Source: Sphingobacterium sp.
GTDB lineage: Bacteria > Bacteroidota > Bacteroidia > Sphingobacteriales > Sphingobacteriaceae
Assembly (NCBI GenBank): GCA_031277685.1
Contig: JAITLV010000133.1
Span: forward strand, 1 to 44,361
Reading direction: 5' to 3'
DNA length: 44,361 bases
A program made the position numbers and the translations under genes. Under the pieces are notes generated by a model that was not told the origin of the DNA, ran no database searches, and saw only the letters and a list, made by a program, of their open reading frames with translations. Positions 35,747 through 44,361 of the stretch are shown one piece after another. Every line of letters begins with the position of its first letter. The stretch's first letter is position 1.

Positions 35747-37579
35747 TTAAAAACCAGCACCTTCTTGGTTCACATCCGGTATTTCAAATTTAATATCCGA
35801 TTTTAGATCGCTCTTGGACATGCCCTGAATCCGTAATCGCGGCCTCGTCCCTTCAAATTTATTCCCCTCGATCCGTACCCCCGTACAATCGATGAGATGG
35901 AATGCCGGCTGTTCCTCTCCTCCAGATGCATTCATTTTTTTTATCCGGTTATCGGCAAATAGCAGTCCGCTGGTGCTCTTTGCAGACAACAGCGGAGCTC
36001 CATCCAGACGAAACAAATTGTCCATTATACGGATGTTTTGGTGTACATAATAATTTTTTACCCGTTCGCTGTTTTCAGGGTTTATCTTAATCGCATAACT
36101 CCCCGGCGCACTGTTAAAACCACAGGCTATAAATTGGTTGTTTCTGATCGTGACATCCGCTACAGGACCAGACTCATACCAGCCCATCGCATCATTCTCG
36201 ATTAGAATCGCATGCATACCTGTACGGTAATACACATTGTTTTCGATCAGGACTTTCCGTCGCGTTGTCACTAGCGTTCCCCTGGAAATTGTACGTTCAA
36301 ACAGTGAATTGGTTAAGGTAAGTGCAGGTGTCCAAGTCATATTTTCCAGTGCATCATCCAGTTGAAGCTGGCTGGGTACAGGTTTTTCCAACTCGACAAT
36401 AAGCTCACGCTCGCTGACCAACCGGGCCGATTTCACAACCCCTTGCCCATAGATCTGTAACGCTTTTGCATGGAGATAAGCAATAGTGTCGCCTTTGCTG
36501 AAGGCCATAAAACCGTAACTCTGATGATGCATAAATCTTAATTTCAACTGCGTTGGTGAAATAATCTCTTTCACTTTCAGATGTGTTCCATGCACATTGA
36601 TCGGATCGTCGTGTAAACCGCTAAACCGGCAGTTGTTGATGGTAATCTGCCCTTTACAGCCCGAAAAGTGCATACCATCGGCCGATGAAGCGATCACCCG
36701 ACCGCTACCCTTGGCCGGCTCCACATAAATACGGTCATAGTTTAAATTTTCACAGAATTGGGATACAATACCCAAACCGTGCATACTATTCATATGCACA
36801 TTGTGCAGGCTGATATTCTTGCTTCGATTTTGAAACACACCAACATAATCCCTTATGGCATCCCTGAGCGTAAGGACATCACCCGTATCGGCCTTAAATT
36901 TCGAAAAATCACCCTTAAATCTAATGCCAGAAGATCCGATTCTTTCAGCGCTGCCCGCCTGAAAAGGCCCCCAGTTGCTGTAAAAAATCCGATCTTCATG
37001 TGGATTAACCCGAGCCAGAAAGAAACCTTTTGGATTCGGAATCCAGCCTTCACCGTACCACTGTACTTTTCCATCCATTATTGTGAATCTGCTGTCGGGA
37101 TGGACAGCAACAGTTACTTCTGTAGGCGATACCGATCGGACGGTCATTTCGGACATGCCCGGCCGCTCATAATCGACTGTGTAATTGCGTAATGTTATGT
37201 TTTCGCAACTATCTAATACCCAGCTGATCATTTTCCCATGAAATACAAAGGTTGACCCGTTCCCTTCGAGCCGGATGTTTTTGAGGCCTTTAAAAAATAG
37301 GCCCACGCGCTGCCTTTTTACTGGAAATTCACTTTCAGACGAGCTGTTCGAAATGTAATAATTGGTCTCGGTGGCATGATCTGGCCAAAAATCATATCTC
37401 CCTCTTGGAAAATTTAAGATCACATCCGATTGCCCTTTTGCCGCTTCAATCGCCTTCTTTACAGCAAGGGTCGCGTCAGCGAAACTATTGGGCTGGGCAC
37501 CAAATTGCGTTACATCAATGGTTTGGCCATTCGCCTGAAAAAAAATCAGTACCCATATACTTAAAATTACTAGCCTCAT
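35747..37579 (-). CDS. GH110 family alpha-1,3-galactosidase
   Basis: The 610-residue protein has a signal peptide (to FFQANGQ) and a right-handed parallel beta-helix whose start, VTQFGAQPNSFADATLAVKK, is the pectate-lyase-like entry. The catalytic aspartates of GH110 have matching counterparts with the same spacing: Asp301 (SADGMHFSG), then Asp324 and Asp325 (GLHDDPINVHG), compared with D321, D344, D345 in the marine GH110 enzyme (from memory). GH110 inverts and removes terminal alpha-1,3-galactose, in subfamily A only from fucosylated blood group B ends and in subfamily B also from linear ends. Length matches the family. It lies 27 bp before GH95 and shares its operon. Confidence 0.92.
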   Translation of the reverse strand: MRLVILSIWVLIFFQANGQTIDVTQFGAQPNSFADATLAVKKAIEAAKGQSDVILNFPRGRYDFWPDHATETNYYISNSSSESEFPVKRQRVGLFFKGLKNIRLEGNGSTFVFHGKMISWVLDSCENITLRNYTVDYERPGMSEMTVRSVSPTEVTVAVHPDSRFTIMDGKVQWYGEGWIPNPKGFFLARVNPHEDRIFYSNWGPFQAGSAERIGSSGIRFKGDFSKFKADTGDVLTLRDAIRDYVGVFQNRSKNISLHNVHMNSMHGLGIVSQFCENLNYDRIYVEPAKGSGRVIASSADGMHFSGCKGQITINNCRFSGLHDDPINVHGTHLKVKEIISPTQLKLRFMHHQSYGFMAFSKGDTIAYLHAKALQIYGQGVVKSARLVSERELIVELEKPVPSQLQLDDALENMTWTPALTLTNSLFERTISRGTLVTTRRKVLIENNVYYRTGMHAILIENDAMGWYESGPVADVTIRNNQFIACGFNSAPGSYAIKINPENSERVKNYYVHQNIRIMDNLFRLDGAPLLSAKSTSGLLFADNRIKKMNASGGEEQPAFHLIDCTGVRIEGNKFEGTRPRLRIQGMSKSDLKSDIKFEIPDVNQEGAGF

Positions 37580-37621
37580 TATGCTATCAAAAATTTATAA
37601 TTGTCTTCACATTTAATAACA

Positions 37622-37650
37622 CTATATCGTCTTTTTATAGCACGATATAG
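37622..37650. other. Intercistronic hairpin between GH35 and GH110 genes
   Basis: Perfect 9-bp arms CTATATCGT and ACGATATAG enclose 11 bases in the 93-bp gap. On the plus strand a T6 run follows, but no rightward gene precedes it. On the transcribed minus strand no U-run follows, so it reads as an mRNA processing or stability element rather than a terminator. Confidence 0.5.
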
Positions 37651-37672
37651 CTTTTTTCATCACACGACACTG

Positions 37673-40339
37673 TTAGTTAACGCTAAAGGTATAGTCCTTA
37701 ACCACCTTGGCATTTTTAATTGCCGGGAACTGGCTTTTGATACGGTCAACATTGTCCTCCAAAAAGATATCTTGCGTATCGGCCCCAAACCCAGTGATAC
37801 GCACAGTTAACTTATCATTCAGCAGTTCTTCCTTTTTACGGCTAACACCCAGTATCCAGGGCGTGCCGTCGTTGTAGCTATCGGTAAATGGTTCTTCACC
37901 GATATAGGCCGTGGCCTTATCGCCAAAGTAGCTCAGTTCCAACCGGATCTCATCTTTGCTCCGCGTCAAATCAGGCAGGGTAAACGCAAAGAGGCCCAAT
38001 CTCTCTTCAGCAGCATAATGCGCTGGCTTGGTTTTGTCCTTTCTGGTTTCCACAGGCTTATTGTCTGCATTTAACCAGGTATCGTCGGTATTCCATACCT
38101 TGCGTACGCCATTTTTGTATAGGATTTCTATGGACGCTATTACATTGACCTCATTTTCTGCAGATTCAAAGCGGATTTCATTATTTCCCGAAAGTACATG
38201 GGTTTTAACATCGGCCTTTGCATATTCCCCCACAGTTTTAGGAGACAACTCCCTGCCATTCCAATATACCTTTACCGCTTTATCGGAACTAAACCGCAAT
38301 GTCGCTTCTGTTACATCGGCCAATGAAGTCCCGTCAAAAGCTTTCTTCAATACGGTACCTGCTTTCGGATATATCCAGCTGGCCTCATCCATTGGTCCCA
38401 ATACTGTAGCTGTAGCGTGCAGCTGATCTGCATTTTTTCCCTGATACACCTTATCTTCAAAAGACTTGAGCCCCTGGGACCTGTATAAACTGATCTTTTG
38501 CGTGTCATCTTCGGCGGTAATTAGCATCTTGCCCGCATCTACGGCCAGGCTTGAACCCGTCAACGCAACAAAATCCTTTTCTCCGAGCTTGCCTTTCCAA
38601 AGCTCATCGGATTGTTTTTCGGTAAGGGTTACAAGTTTGATCTGTTCGCCGTTTTTCTTGGTTAGGGTGATCACAGCTTCTTTTCCCGGCGTCACATCGG
38701 AAACAAAATATCGGTTCTTTTCTTTGGTCACTTTTGCGCCTTTGGCCTGGATTGTTTTGATTTGGCTTGCATCGATGAGGTATTCTGCCGCAATTGCATC
38801 ATCTTCAAAGAAGAAATAACTGGTCACTTTACCCTCACGATGACTTGTGATGGGCTGTGCTGTCCCATATTTCAGGTTGACGCCGTTCATATCTAAGTTA
38901 AAAGGCCACAAGAAATAGGATTTATTCACTATAGCGACCGGTTTTCTCGGAAAAGTCAATTCTTCAGCCTGGAGTTTCAGCTTAAACTGCACCTTACCGT
39001 ATGTGGGTCTATCGTAGCGGTAAAGGTAGTTGGATACAAAAAGGTATCCCGATTTACCATCTGACCTGACAGACCACTGCAGATTATCTTTATTTTTATT
39101 GCTCAAAGGAAGGTAAGCCAGCATGGGTGCCAGTTCAGATCCAAAATCATTCATGAAATAATTGAGCTTTTTTGTTTCTGTCATCACTGTGCCAAGCTTT
39201 CCGAATTCGCGGATCGGGGCCTGATAATCATAGCCAAAGTAAGGGCCATTGCCGTAGGTATTCTTTTCGCCCCGTGGATTTGTCCCACCGACATACATGT
39301 AGTAGCCCATGAGGTTGACGCCAGTACCCAGGCGCAGATTGATATTCTCGCCAGCCATTCCCCCGTCAACTACAGCCCTGCGGTGATAAAAAGTAGGAGC
39401 TCCTACCCCCACTTCGCAGGTAAAAAACGGTGAGTCATTTTTTGATCCGTCGAAAGATTCCACATCCCCCTCAATCTTGATGATATCGGTCCCAATATTA
39501 TCCGAAAGCCTATTGTAGGTAAAATATTCAAAATTTGTGGGCGGTGTCATTTTACCATGGTTGGTCACCCAGGGCGTTTCAATATAGAAACCACCATAGG
39601 GAACGACTTCTCCTTTGGGATATTCACTGTCCATCCAGTGCGTCATGGTATACAAAGGCACATCAAAACCAGCCTCCCGGGCAATCTTCTTCAGATTCAT
39701 CAGGTGGGAAATCACAAGTCCTTTTTTGACAAATTCGTTTTCCAATTGCAAAGCCATAATGGGCCCGCCGTCTTTGTACAACAATCCTTTTACCTGCTTA
39801 AAGACAGATTGATACCATTTTTTGGAATAATTAAGGTACAACGGATCATTGCTTCGGGTCACCAGCGCTTTATTGTTGACGATCCATTCGGGAAGGGCCC
39901 CATGCTGCATTTCGGCATTGCAATAAGGGCCGGCGCGAAGATGCACTTTCAATCCAAGTTCATCACATAACTGGACAAAACGTCGCAGGTCATGATTGCC
40001 AGACCAATTTTGCTGCCCTTCGGTTTCTTCATGCAGGCTCCACATGACATAAGTAGCCACCATATTTACACCCGAGGCTTTCATTTTGAGCAGCGCGTCG
40101 CGCCAATAGCGATGATCCATACGGACATAGTGAAACTCGCCCATCACCGGAAGAATGGGCTTGCCGCCTTCTTCCATGTAAATATTATTGACGCGGATTT
40201 CTTTTCCTTTCGGACCGATAGGTTCTTTATTCAGGTAATTCAATGGAACTGTTCCTACATGCTGCAAATCCATTTGATATTGGGCACGCACCGCAGTCGA
40301 GCACAGTAAACAGGCAAGGGCTATATAACGATATTTCAT
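37673..40339 (-). CDS. GH35 family beta-galactosidase
   Basis: The 888-residue protein has a signal peptide ending in STAVRAQ and a GH35 TIM barrel: PVMGEFHYVRMDHRYWRD (64-81), LRAGPYCNAE (134-143), acid/base Glu202 after Asn201 (LQLENEF) and nucleophile Glu309 (FFTCEVGVG). C-terminal beta-sandwich domains follow from about residue 420. The barrel entry is less canonical than in plant-type members, and the protein is longer than the usual 600-750, in line with Bacteroidota variants of unknown linkage. It would remove the beta-galactose exposed after GH110/GH109 and GH95 have acted. It follows GH109 after 14 bp, in one operon. Confidence 0.88.
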   Translation of the reverse strand: MKYRYIALACLLCSTAVRAQYQMDLQHVGTVPLNYLNKEPIGPKGKEIRVNNIYMEEGGKPILPVMGEFHYVRMDHRYWRDALLKMKASGVNMVATYVMWSLHEETEGQQNWSGNHDLRRFVQLCDELGLKVHLRAGPYCNAEMQHGALPEWIVNNKALVTRSNDPLYLNYSKKWYQSVFKQVKGLLYKDGGPIMALQLENEFVKKGLVISHLMNLKKIAREAGFDVPLYTMTHWMDSEYPKGEVVPYGGFYIETPWVTNHGKMTPPTNFEYFTYNRLSDNIGTDIIKIEGDVESFDGSKNDSPFFTCEVGVGAPTFYHRRAVVDGGMAGENINLRLGTGVNLMGYYMYVGGTNPRGEKNTYGNGPYFGYDYQAPIREFGKLGTVMTETKKLNYFMNDFGSELAPMLAYLPLSNKNKDNLQWSVRSDGKSGYLFVSNYLYRYDRPTYGKVQFKLKLQAEELTFPRKPVAIVNKSYFLWPFNLDMNGVNLKYGTAQPITSHREGKVTSYFFFEDDAIAAEYLIDASQIKTIQAKGAKVTKEKNRYFVSDVTPGKEAVITLTKKNGEQIKLVTLTEKQSDELWKGKLGEKDFVALTGSSLAVDAGKMLITAEDDTQKISLYRSQGLKSFEDKVYQGKNADQLHATATVLGPMDEASWIYPKAGTVLKKAFDGTSLADVTEATLRFSSDKAVKVYWNGRELSPKTVGEYAKADVKTHVLSGNNEIRFESAENEVNVIASIEILYKNGVRKVWNTDDTWLNADNKPVETRKDKTKPAHYAAEERLGLFAFTLPDLTRSKDEIRLELSYFGDKATAYIGEEPFTDSYNDGTPWILGVSRKKEELLNDKLTVRITGFGADTQDIFLEDNVDRIKSQFPAIKNAKVVKDYTFSVN

Positions 40340-40353
40340 TGTTCTCTTTAAAA

Positions 40354-41763
40354 TTATTTCATTCCAGTATTTCCGCCGCCCTTCAAGGTCAGCTCCATTT
40401 TCGGATTGCTGGCCCAGGCCCCTCTTGTAAAATCAGGAATATCCACACTATCCGATCTCTTTTTAACGGAGCGCTCACTTAAGGGTGCGATCACACTCCA
40501 AAGGGCAGCATCGTAGACGTCTTGATCCAGCGGCAGCCCGTTGCGAAGGCAATCAATCAGCCGCCAATCCATCATAAAGTCCATTCCACCGTGGCCACCC
40601 ACCTTTTTGGCCATCTCGCCCACTTTGAGCACTATCTCGGGCGTGTATTGCTGTTCGAGCTTTTTCATCTCTTCGGCGGATATCCAGTCATGACCAAAGG
40701 CAATCCGTTCAGGTTCGGGCCATTTTTGGGCCATTCCTTTGGTGCCACTAAGGAGGTGTATGCGCGAATAGGGTCTTGGACTAGATACATCGTGCTGCAA
40801 CATGATGGTCCTGCCTTTGTGGGTACGGATCGTCGTGATGTTCATATTCCCACGAAAGCTCTTATGGGCATAGGGTTCATAGAACGGGTCTTTTGCGGCC
40901 AGCTCGAGGGCTTTGGGATGCATACTGAAATCGTTGGATGACATCGAAGTCAAATAGCTCATTTTATCCCCGCGATTGATGTCCATCAGCTGGCAGATTG
41001 GCCCAAGGCCATGGGTGGGATATAAATTTCCATTGCGATGGTTTTCTTTCAGCCGCCACATATCGTAATAACTATCCTTTGCAAAATTACTAGCGAGCAG
41101 ATCGTGCAAATAAGCCCCTTCACCGTGCAGGATTTCGCCAAAAAGACCTTGCCGGGCCATGTTGAGGGTCATCAGTTCAAAAAAATCATAACAGCAGTTC
41201 TCCAACATCATACAATGCTTTTTGGTTGCTTCGGAGGTTTCGACCAGCTGCCAGCATTCTTCGACTGTCGTTGCAATGGGTACTTCGACCGCAACATGTT
41301 TTCCGGCCTTCATCGCATAGAGCGCCATGGGCGTATGTAAATGCCAGGGCGTGCAGATATAGACCAGATCGATATCGGGCCGGTCACATAATTTCTTCCA
41401 TTCCTCTTCCTTATCGGCGTAAATGATGGGGGCTTCCCCTTTCACATATTTCGCCGCGCGTTCTGCGACCCCCCGACGGATATCGCTGATTGCTTTAACT
41501 TCCACGCCATCAATGTGCGCAATTCGGTACACCGCCGAAGCGCCTCTATTGCCGACACCGATAAAGCCGATGCGTACCTTGTCCATTCGGGGAGCGGCAT
41601 AGCCACACATATTAAACTGTTGTTTAGGGGCCTCAAAACGATCTACAGCTTCGTGCGCTGCTATCGGTTGAGACTTTGCAAATATTCCACTGGACAACAC
41701 ACTTAAACTTGAAAGCCCAGCCAGCTTCAAAAAACTTCTTCTTTTTGGATTCATTTCGGTCAT
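40354..41763 (-). CDS. GH109 family alpha-N-acetylgalactosaminidase (NAD-dependent)
   Basis: From the ATG at 41763 the protein has 469 residues. It starts with a twin-arginine signal (PKRRSFLKLAG), then a Gfo/Idh/MocA Rossmann domain with GFIGVGNRG (about 66-74) and a GH109-type catalytic domain. Diagnostic stretches match Elizabethkingia NagA (from memory): LENCCYDFFELMTLNM, YPTHGLGP with His251, GGHGGMDF, and IAPLSERSV near the end. Glu160 (AVEVPIA) fits the conserved active-site Glu. GH109 cleaves alpha-GalNAc (blood group A) by an NAD-assisted oxidation-elimination route. A Tat signal fits a protein folded around NAD before export. The frame extends to an ATG at 41832. A plain Gfo/Idh oxidoreductase is the alternative. 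Confidence 0.87.
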   Translation of the reverse strand: MTEMNPKRRSFLKLAGLSSLSVLSSGIFAKSQPIAAHEAVDRFEAPKQQFNMCGYAAPRMDKVRIGFIGVGNRGASAVYRIAHIDGVEVKAISDIRRGVAERAAKYVKGEAPIIYADKEEEWKKLCDRPDIDLVYICTPWHLHTPMALYAMKAGKHVAVEVPIATTVEECWQLVETSEATKKHCMMLENCCYDFFELMTLNMARQGLFGEILHGEGAYLHDLLASNFAKDSYYDMWRLKENHRNGNLYPTHGLGPICQLMDINRGDKMSYLTSMSSNDFSMHPKALELAAKDPFYEPYAHKSFRGNMNITTIRTHKGRTIMLQHDVSSPRPYSRIHLLSGTKGMAQKWPEPERIAFGHDWISAEEMKKLEQQYTPEIVLKVGEMAKKVGGHGGMDFMMDWRLIDCLRNGLPLDQDVYDAALWSVIAPLSERSVKKRSDSVDIPDFTRGAWASNPKMELTLKGGGNTGMK

Positions 41764-41912
41764 CTTATCATTATACACATGAGAATTTACCGCGTCAGCA
41801 GATTGCGCTCCATACGGCATGTTCTGTTCCATTTGCCACGTTCGGTTCCTGGAAAGATTGGATTATGCCTCTAAAAAAAGATACAGGCATAATCCAATAA
41901 TTTTATAAAAGT

Positions 41913-42395
41913 TTAATTTTTAAAGGTTACGACCTTAATGACCCAATCTTTCTTACCGCCATTGGCAGCGGTTACCTGATAATGAAGTTCCTTATTTAGG
42001 TCTGCCGGATCCCCCAGTTTTGGCGTATCTCCGATAGGAGAAATTTTGGCCGCCGTAGAAATATCGGTATAAACCCACAGGTAATTCTGGTTTACCTTCT
42101 TGCGAATTTCTTCGGTGAAAGAGCCTGATGCAGCGGGCACTTGAATGGTCAATTCAATACTGTTGGCCGAGCTATTTATTTTTTTCTCCACATCCAGCCT
42201 TTTGTATTCGACGACTGGTTGGCCGTTCATCATTTTACCACCTTCGTATCGATACTCCACATATACGTTATCAATGTTATTGAGATCCCAGTTTTCGTAT
42301 TCTGGAAGACCTTTCTTCAAACAGCTGTTCATCAATACCACAAACAGTGGCAGCAATGCAATAAGTAGTTTTCTTTTCATTTTAAATCGTTTCAT
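41913..42395 (-). CDS. DUF5018-like SusCD-associated lipoprotein (locus 2)
   Basis: The protein (160 residues from the ATG at 42395) has a lipoprotein signal ending VLMNSCLKKG and a C-terminal beta pattern (YQVTAANGGKKDWVIKVV) shared with the lipoprotein at 24014. An earlier ATG at 42410 overlaps the susD stop (ATGGTAA) and would couple translation; the later one gives a shorter n-region. Like its paralogue it comes directly after susD, in the SusE/F position, and is probably a surface glycan-binding protein. No enzymatic motif is seen. It is the last gene before the hydrolase genes of this locus. Confidence 0.75.
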   Translation of the reverse strand: MKRFKMKRKLLIALLPLFVVLMNSCLKKGLPEYENWDLNNIDNVYVEYRYEGGKMMNGQPVVEYKRLDVEKKINSSANSIELTIQVPAASGSFTEEIRKKVNQNYLWVYTDISTAAKISPIGDTPKLGDPADLNKELHYQVTAANGGKKDWVIKVVTFKN

Positions 42396-42403
42396 AATCT
42401 TAA

Positions 42404-44275
42404 TTACCATCCTGGGTTTTGCGGGCCAAATTTGCTATTTCGGTCAAGATAACTTTGCGCAATCGGAAATAGATATCTCCGTTTCGCGTCAAATTCCCTG
42501 ATGTCGTTGGATGAGAAAAAGGCACCTTGTACAACCGAAAAGTGTTTTCTGTCTTTGCTGATATCCATTACTTTAGGTAGCGTTGTCAACTCGGGGATAA
42601 TTCCGCCCGATGCGTTTCCATGATTGGCTTCACCGCCATACCTGCCCCAGCGCAACAAACTCCAGTAATAATCATTCTCGAGTACCAGGTCAACTCTCCG
42701 TTCGCGTTTATAATCGGTCCATGCTGTCGCAAGGTCGGTTGCTTGACTTGGTGGTAGCTGACCATGTACCACCCGGGTTCTGTTCATCATTTCCAGGGCC
42801 TTTGGCAGGTTTTTCTGCAAAAGATAAGCTTCAGCCATATTGAGGTATACTCTTCCCAGTCTGGCAATCACATAGTGATAGTCGGTTGGAACACCGACAT
42901 AAATGCGTGGGTTTACATTATTGTAAACACTTTTGCGCCAATACATATTGGTTAGGGATGTATAATAGGCAAAACCATTCAATTTGAGCCAGCGTCCGGA
43001 GTTCCCTTTCACATCTGTGGTGAGGGTTTCGCCATAGAAAACTGCCGAAGAATCACTTAATACACTTGCATTCCAGCGTGCATCGCGATTTTGGTTGGTC
43101 AAACTCCAGATTGTGGCATTACTACCCGACTTTATTGTGCCCCGATTGAGCTCTTTCTCTCCATTTGCTTTCGGGATAATGGTTGTAGCGATCGTTGCCT
43201 GTTCATCAACTGCTTTTTTAAACTGTGAGGCTTTGTCCCAGCGTACTGCAGTCTGTGGGTTTTCTGCATCAATGACAAGATAATCATCGGCCAGATCCTG
43301 AGAAGGCCCATGGTCGCCCCAGGCTTCAAATATCTTGATCGGCGATTTCAACAGTGGACTACCCCCAGACTGTTTTATATTATCATTGTTCAGGTTTGGA
43401 ATCATCACCTGCATCGGTGTACCATCACAGGAAGTATTGATTGCTTTTCGGTAAATTCCATAGATGGTTTCTTTCGAATAGGGTTTTGCTTCGTTAAATA
43501 TGCCTCCATAATCAGCTTCCAGCTGATAGCCCCCGGACTGGACCAGTTCACCGTATTCAAGTACTTTTTTCAACAGTGGATTGGATGGGTTTACCGTAAT
43601 CGGGTTAGGATAGTTTTCGTAGGCCAGTGCCTGCAAGCAAACTTCGGTTAACATGGCGGCTGCCACATATTTATTGGTTCTACCACCTACTTTTTCGGTA
43701 GGCAGATCGGCCACTGCTTCTTCAAGATCTTTGATGATATATTGGTAAGATTCACTTGGCGTAGCTGTACTTGGCAGAAGAAGCTCATCATCGGGCGTCA
43801 GTACCTTATCAATCCAAACAATACGACCAACTTTTCGTGCTATGTTGTAATAAGACATGCCACGCAGGAACTTGGCTTCCGCAATTAGTTCCTTTTTATC
43901 GGCTTCGGTAATCCCTGCAGAGCTTGTTACTTTAGCGATAATGACATTGCATCGTCTTATTTCGGACCAGTTGTTGAATCCCATATCTGAAGTACGGTCA
44001 AGACGTTCCGTGAAAACGGCGTTTGCGCCATTGTAAGTTCCGTCCATACTGATCAGGTTCATGGTCCATGCGTCGGTAGCAGGCCCGCCGGCAAAACTGT
44101 TCATGATCCCATAGGTACTATAGATAAAGGTTTCGGCATTTGCACGACTGTTCCAGATAACATCTTCGCCGATTTTATCGTAAGGCTGTGTATCCAAAAC
44201 ATCTTTACACGCTGTAAATGTACCGGCCACTAACAGTCCAAGGGCTATATAAGAAAGTTTATTTAATTTTTTCAT
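42404..44275 (-). CDS. susD: SusD/RagB family glycan-binding lipoprotein (locus 2)
   Basis: From the ATG at 44275 the protein has 623 residues; a TTG 27 bp upstream also keeps the frame but lies within the end of susC. The signal ends in GTFTACKDVLDTQPYDKIGE (Cys23). SusD blocks are clear: IWNSRANAETFIYSTYG, AEAKFLRGMSYYNIARKVG, ARLGRVYLNMAEAYLL and YKRERRVDLVLENDYYWSLLRWG. It lies on the outer surface and pairs with the SusC whose gene ends 14 bp upstream. In this locus the expected ligand is a glycan with alpha-Gal, alpha-GalNAc and fucose ends. Confidence 0.95.
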   Translation of the reverse strand: MKKLNKLSYIALGLLVAGTFTACKDVLDTQPYDKIGEDVIWNSRANAETFIYSTYGIMNSFAGGPATDAWTMNLISMDGTYNGANAVFTERLDRTSDMGFNNWSEIRRCNVIIAKVTSSAGITEADKKELIAEAKFLRGMSYYNIARKVGRIVWIDKVLTPDDELLLPSTATPSESYQYIIKDLEEAVADLPTEKVGGRTNKYVAAAMLTEVCLQALAYENYPNPITVNPSNPLLKKVLEYGELVQSGGYQLEADYGGIFNEAKPYSKETIYGIYRKAINTSCDGTPMQVMIPNLNNDNIKQSGGSPLLKSPIKIFEAWGDHGPSQDLADDYLVIDAENPQTAVRWDKASQFKKAVDEQATIATTIIPKANGEKELNRGTIKSGSNATIWSLTNQNRDARWNASVLSDSSAVFYGETLTTDVKGNSGRWLKLNGFAYYTSLTNMYWRKSVYNNVNPRIYVGVPTDYHYVIARLGRVYLNMAEAYLLQKNLPKALEMMNRTRVVHGQLPPSQATDLATAWTDYKRERRVDLVLENDYYWSLLRWGRYGGEANHGNASGGIIPELTTLPKVMDISKDRKHFSVVQGAFFSSNDIREFDAKRRYLFPIAQSYLDRNSKFGPQNPGW

Positions 44276-44288
44276 TTTGCTATCTAAC

Positions 44289-44361
44289 TTAAAATCCAAC
44301 ATTTACACCCAGAGAAATCGTACGTTGGATGGGATAATTCTCATTATTCTGATCAGACTCG
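44289..44361 (-). CDS. susC: SusC/RagA family TonB-dependent transporter (last 23 residues)
   Basis: The minus-strand frame open to the window edge reads a terminal barrel strand, NYPIQRTISLGVNVGF, then TAA. The final aromatic residue and the YPIQRTISLGV pattern are typical of the last strand of SusC barrels. Position just before susD confirms it. The rest of the gene lies beyond the right edge. Confidence 0.88.
   Translation of the reverse strand, partial: ESDQNNENYPIQRTISLGVNVGF

Noticed and set aside
40354..41763. Gfo/Idh/MocA inositol or glucose dehydrogenase
   Set aside because: The Tat signal, the GH109-type motifs and the position between glycosidase genes favour GH109, although a dehydrogenase is not fully excluded.

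Overview
The window looks like a chromosomal piece of a Sphingobacteriaceae (Bacteroidota) bacterium, most like Sphingobacterium. The reasons are two SusC/SusD-type glycan uptake systems, many secreted glycoside hydrolases, promoters of the Bacteroidota type (TTTG near -33, TAnnTTTG near -7), weak use of Shine-Dalgarno sequences and a mid-40s GC content. No RNA gene, IS element, phage gene or CRISPR array was seen.

Layout. (1) 1-2.8 kb: the end of an MFS drug exporter, then an aldehyde dehydrogenase followed by an AraC regulator. (2) 2.9-9.2 kb: a leftward tripartite efflux operon (small membrane protein, TolC, RND pump, membrane fusion lipoprotein). (3) 9.6-11.5 kb: a lone penicillin-binding protein 2. 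(4) 11.6-22.8 kb: a leftward seven-gene operon with two secreted GH2 enzymes, a sodium/galactose-type symporter, an SDR dehydrogenase, an SMP-30 lactonase, a galactonate-dehydratase-like enolase-superfamily enzyme and an RraA-fold aldolase candidate. (5) 23.0-23.9 kb: a divergent AraC regulator. (6) 24.0-29.7 kb: a leftward susC-susD-DUF5018-like operon. (7) 29.95-33.2 kb: a rightward cassette of a phosphonate-type alcohol dehydrogenase, an organophosphate-type MFS transporter and a secreted nucleotide pyrophosphatase/phosphodiesterase-family enzyme. (8) 33.3-44.36 kb: a second leftward utilisation locus, susC (only its last codons), susD, DUF5018-like lipoprotein, GH109, GH35, GH110, GH95.

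How it may work together. Region 8 carries the family set that strips blood-group-like glycan ends: GH109 (alpha-GalNAc, A), GH110 (alpha-1,3-Gal, B), GH95 (alpha-1,2-fucose, H) and GH35 (beta-galactose). Region 4 adds two probable beta-galactosidases and a symporter that keeps key sugar-binding residues of Vibrio vSGLT. It is followed by what reads as a complete non-phosphorylating oxidation route: galactose, galactonolactone, galactonate, 2-keto-3-deoxygalactonate, then pyruvate plus glyceraldehyde. The aldolase step would fall to an RraA-family protein, a role I do not know to be described. Substrate assignments are inferred from families, residues and gene order. The active-site observations are read directly, but reference residue numbers for known enzymes come from memory.
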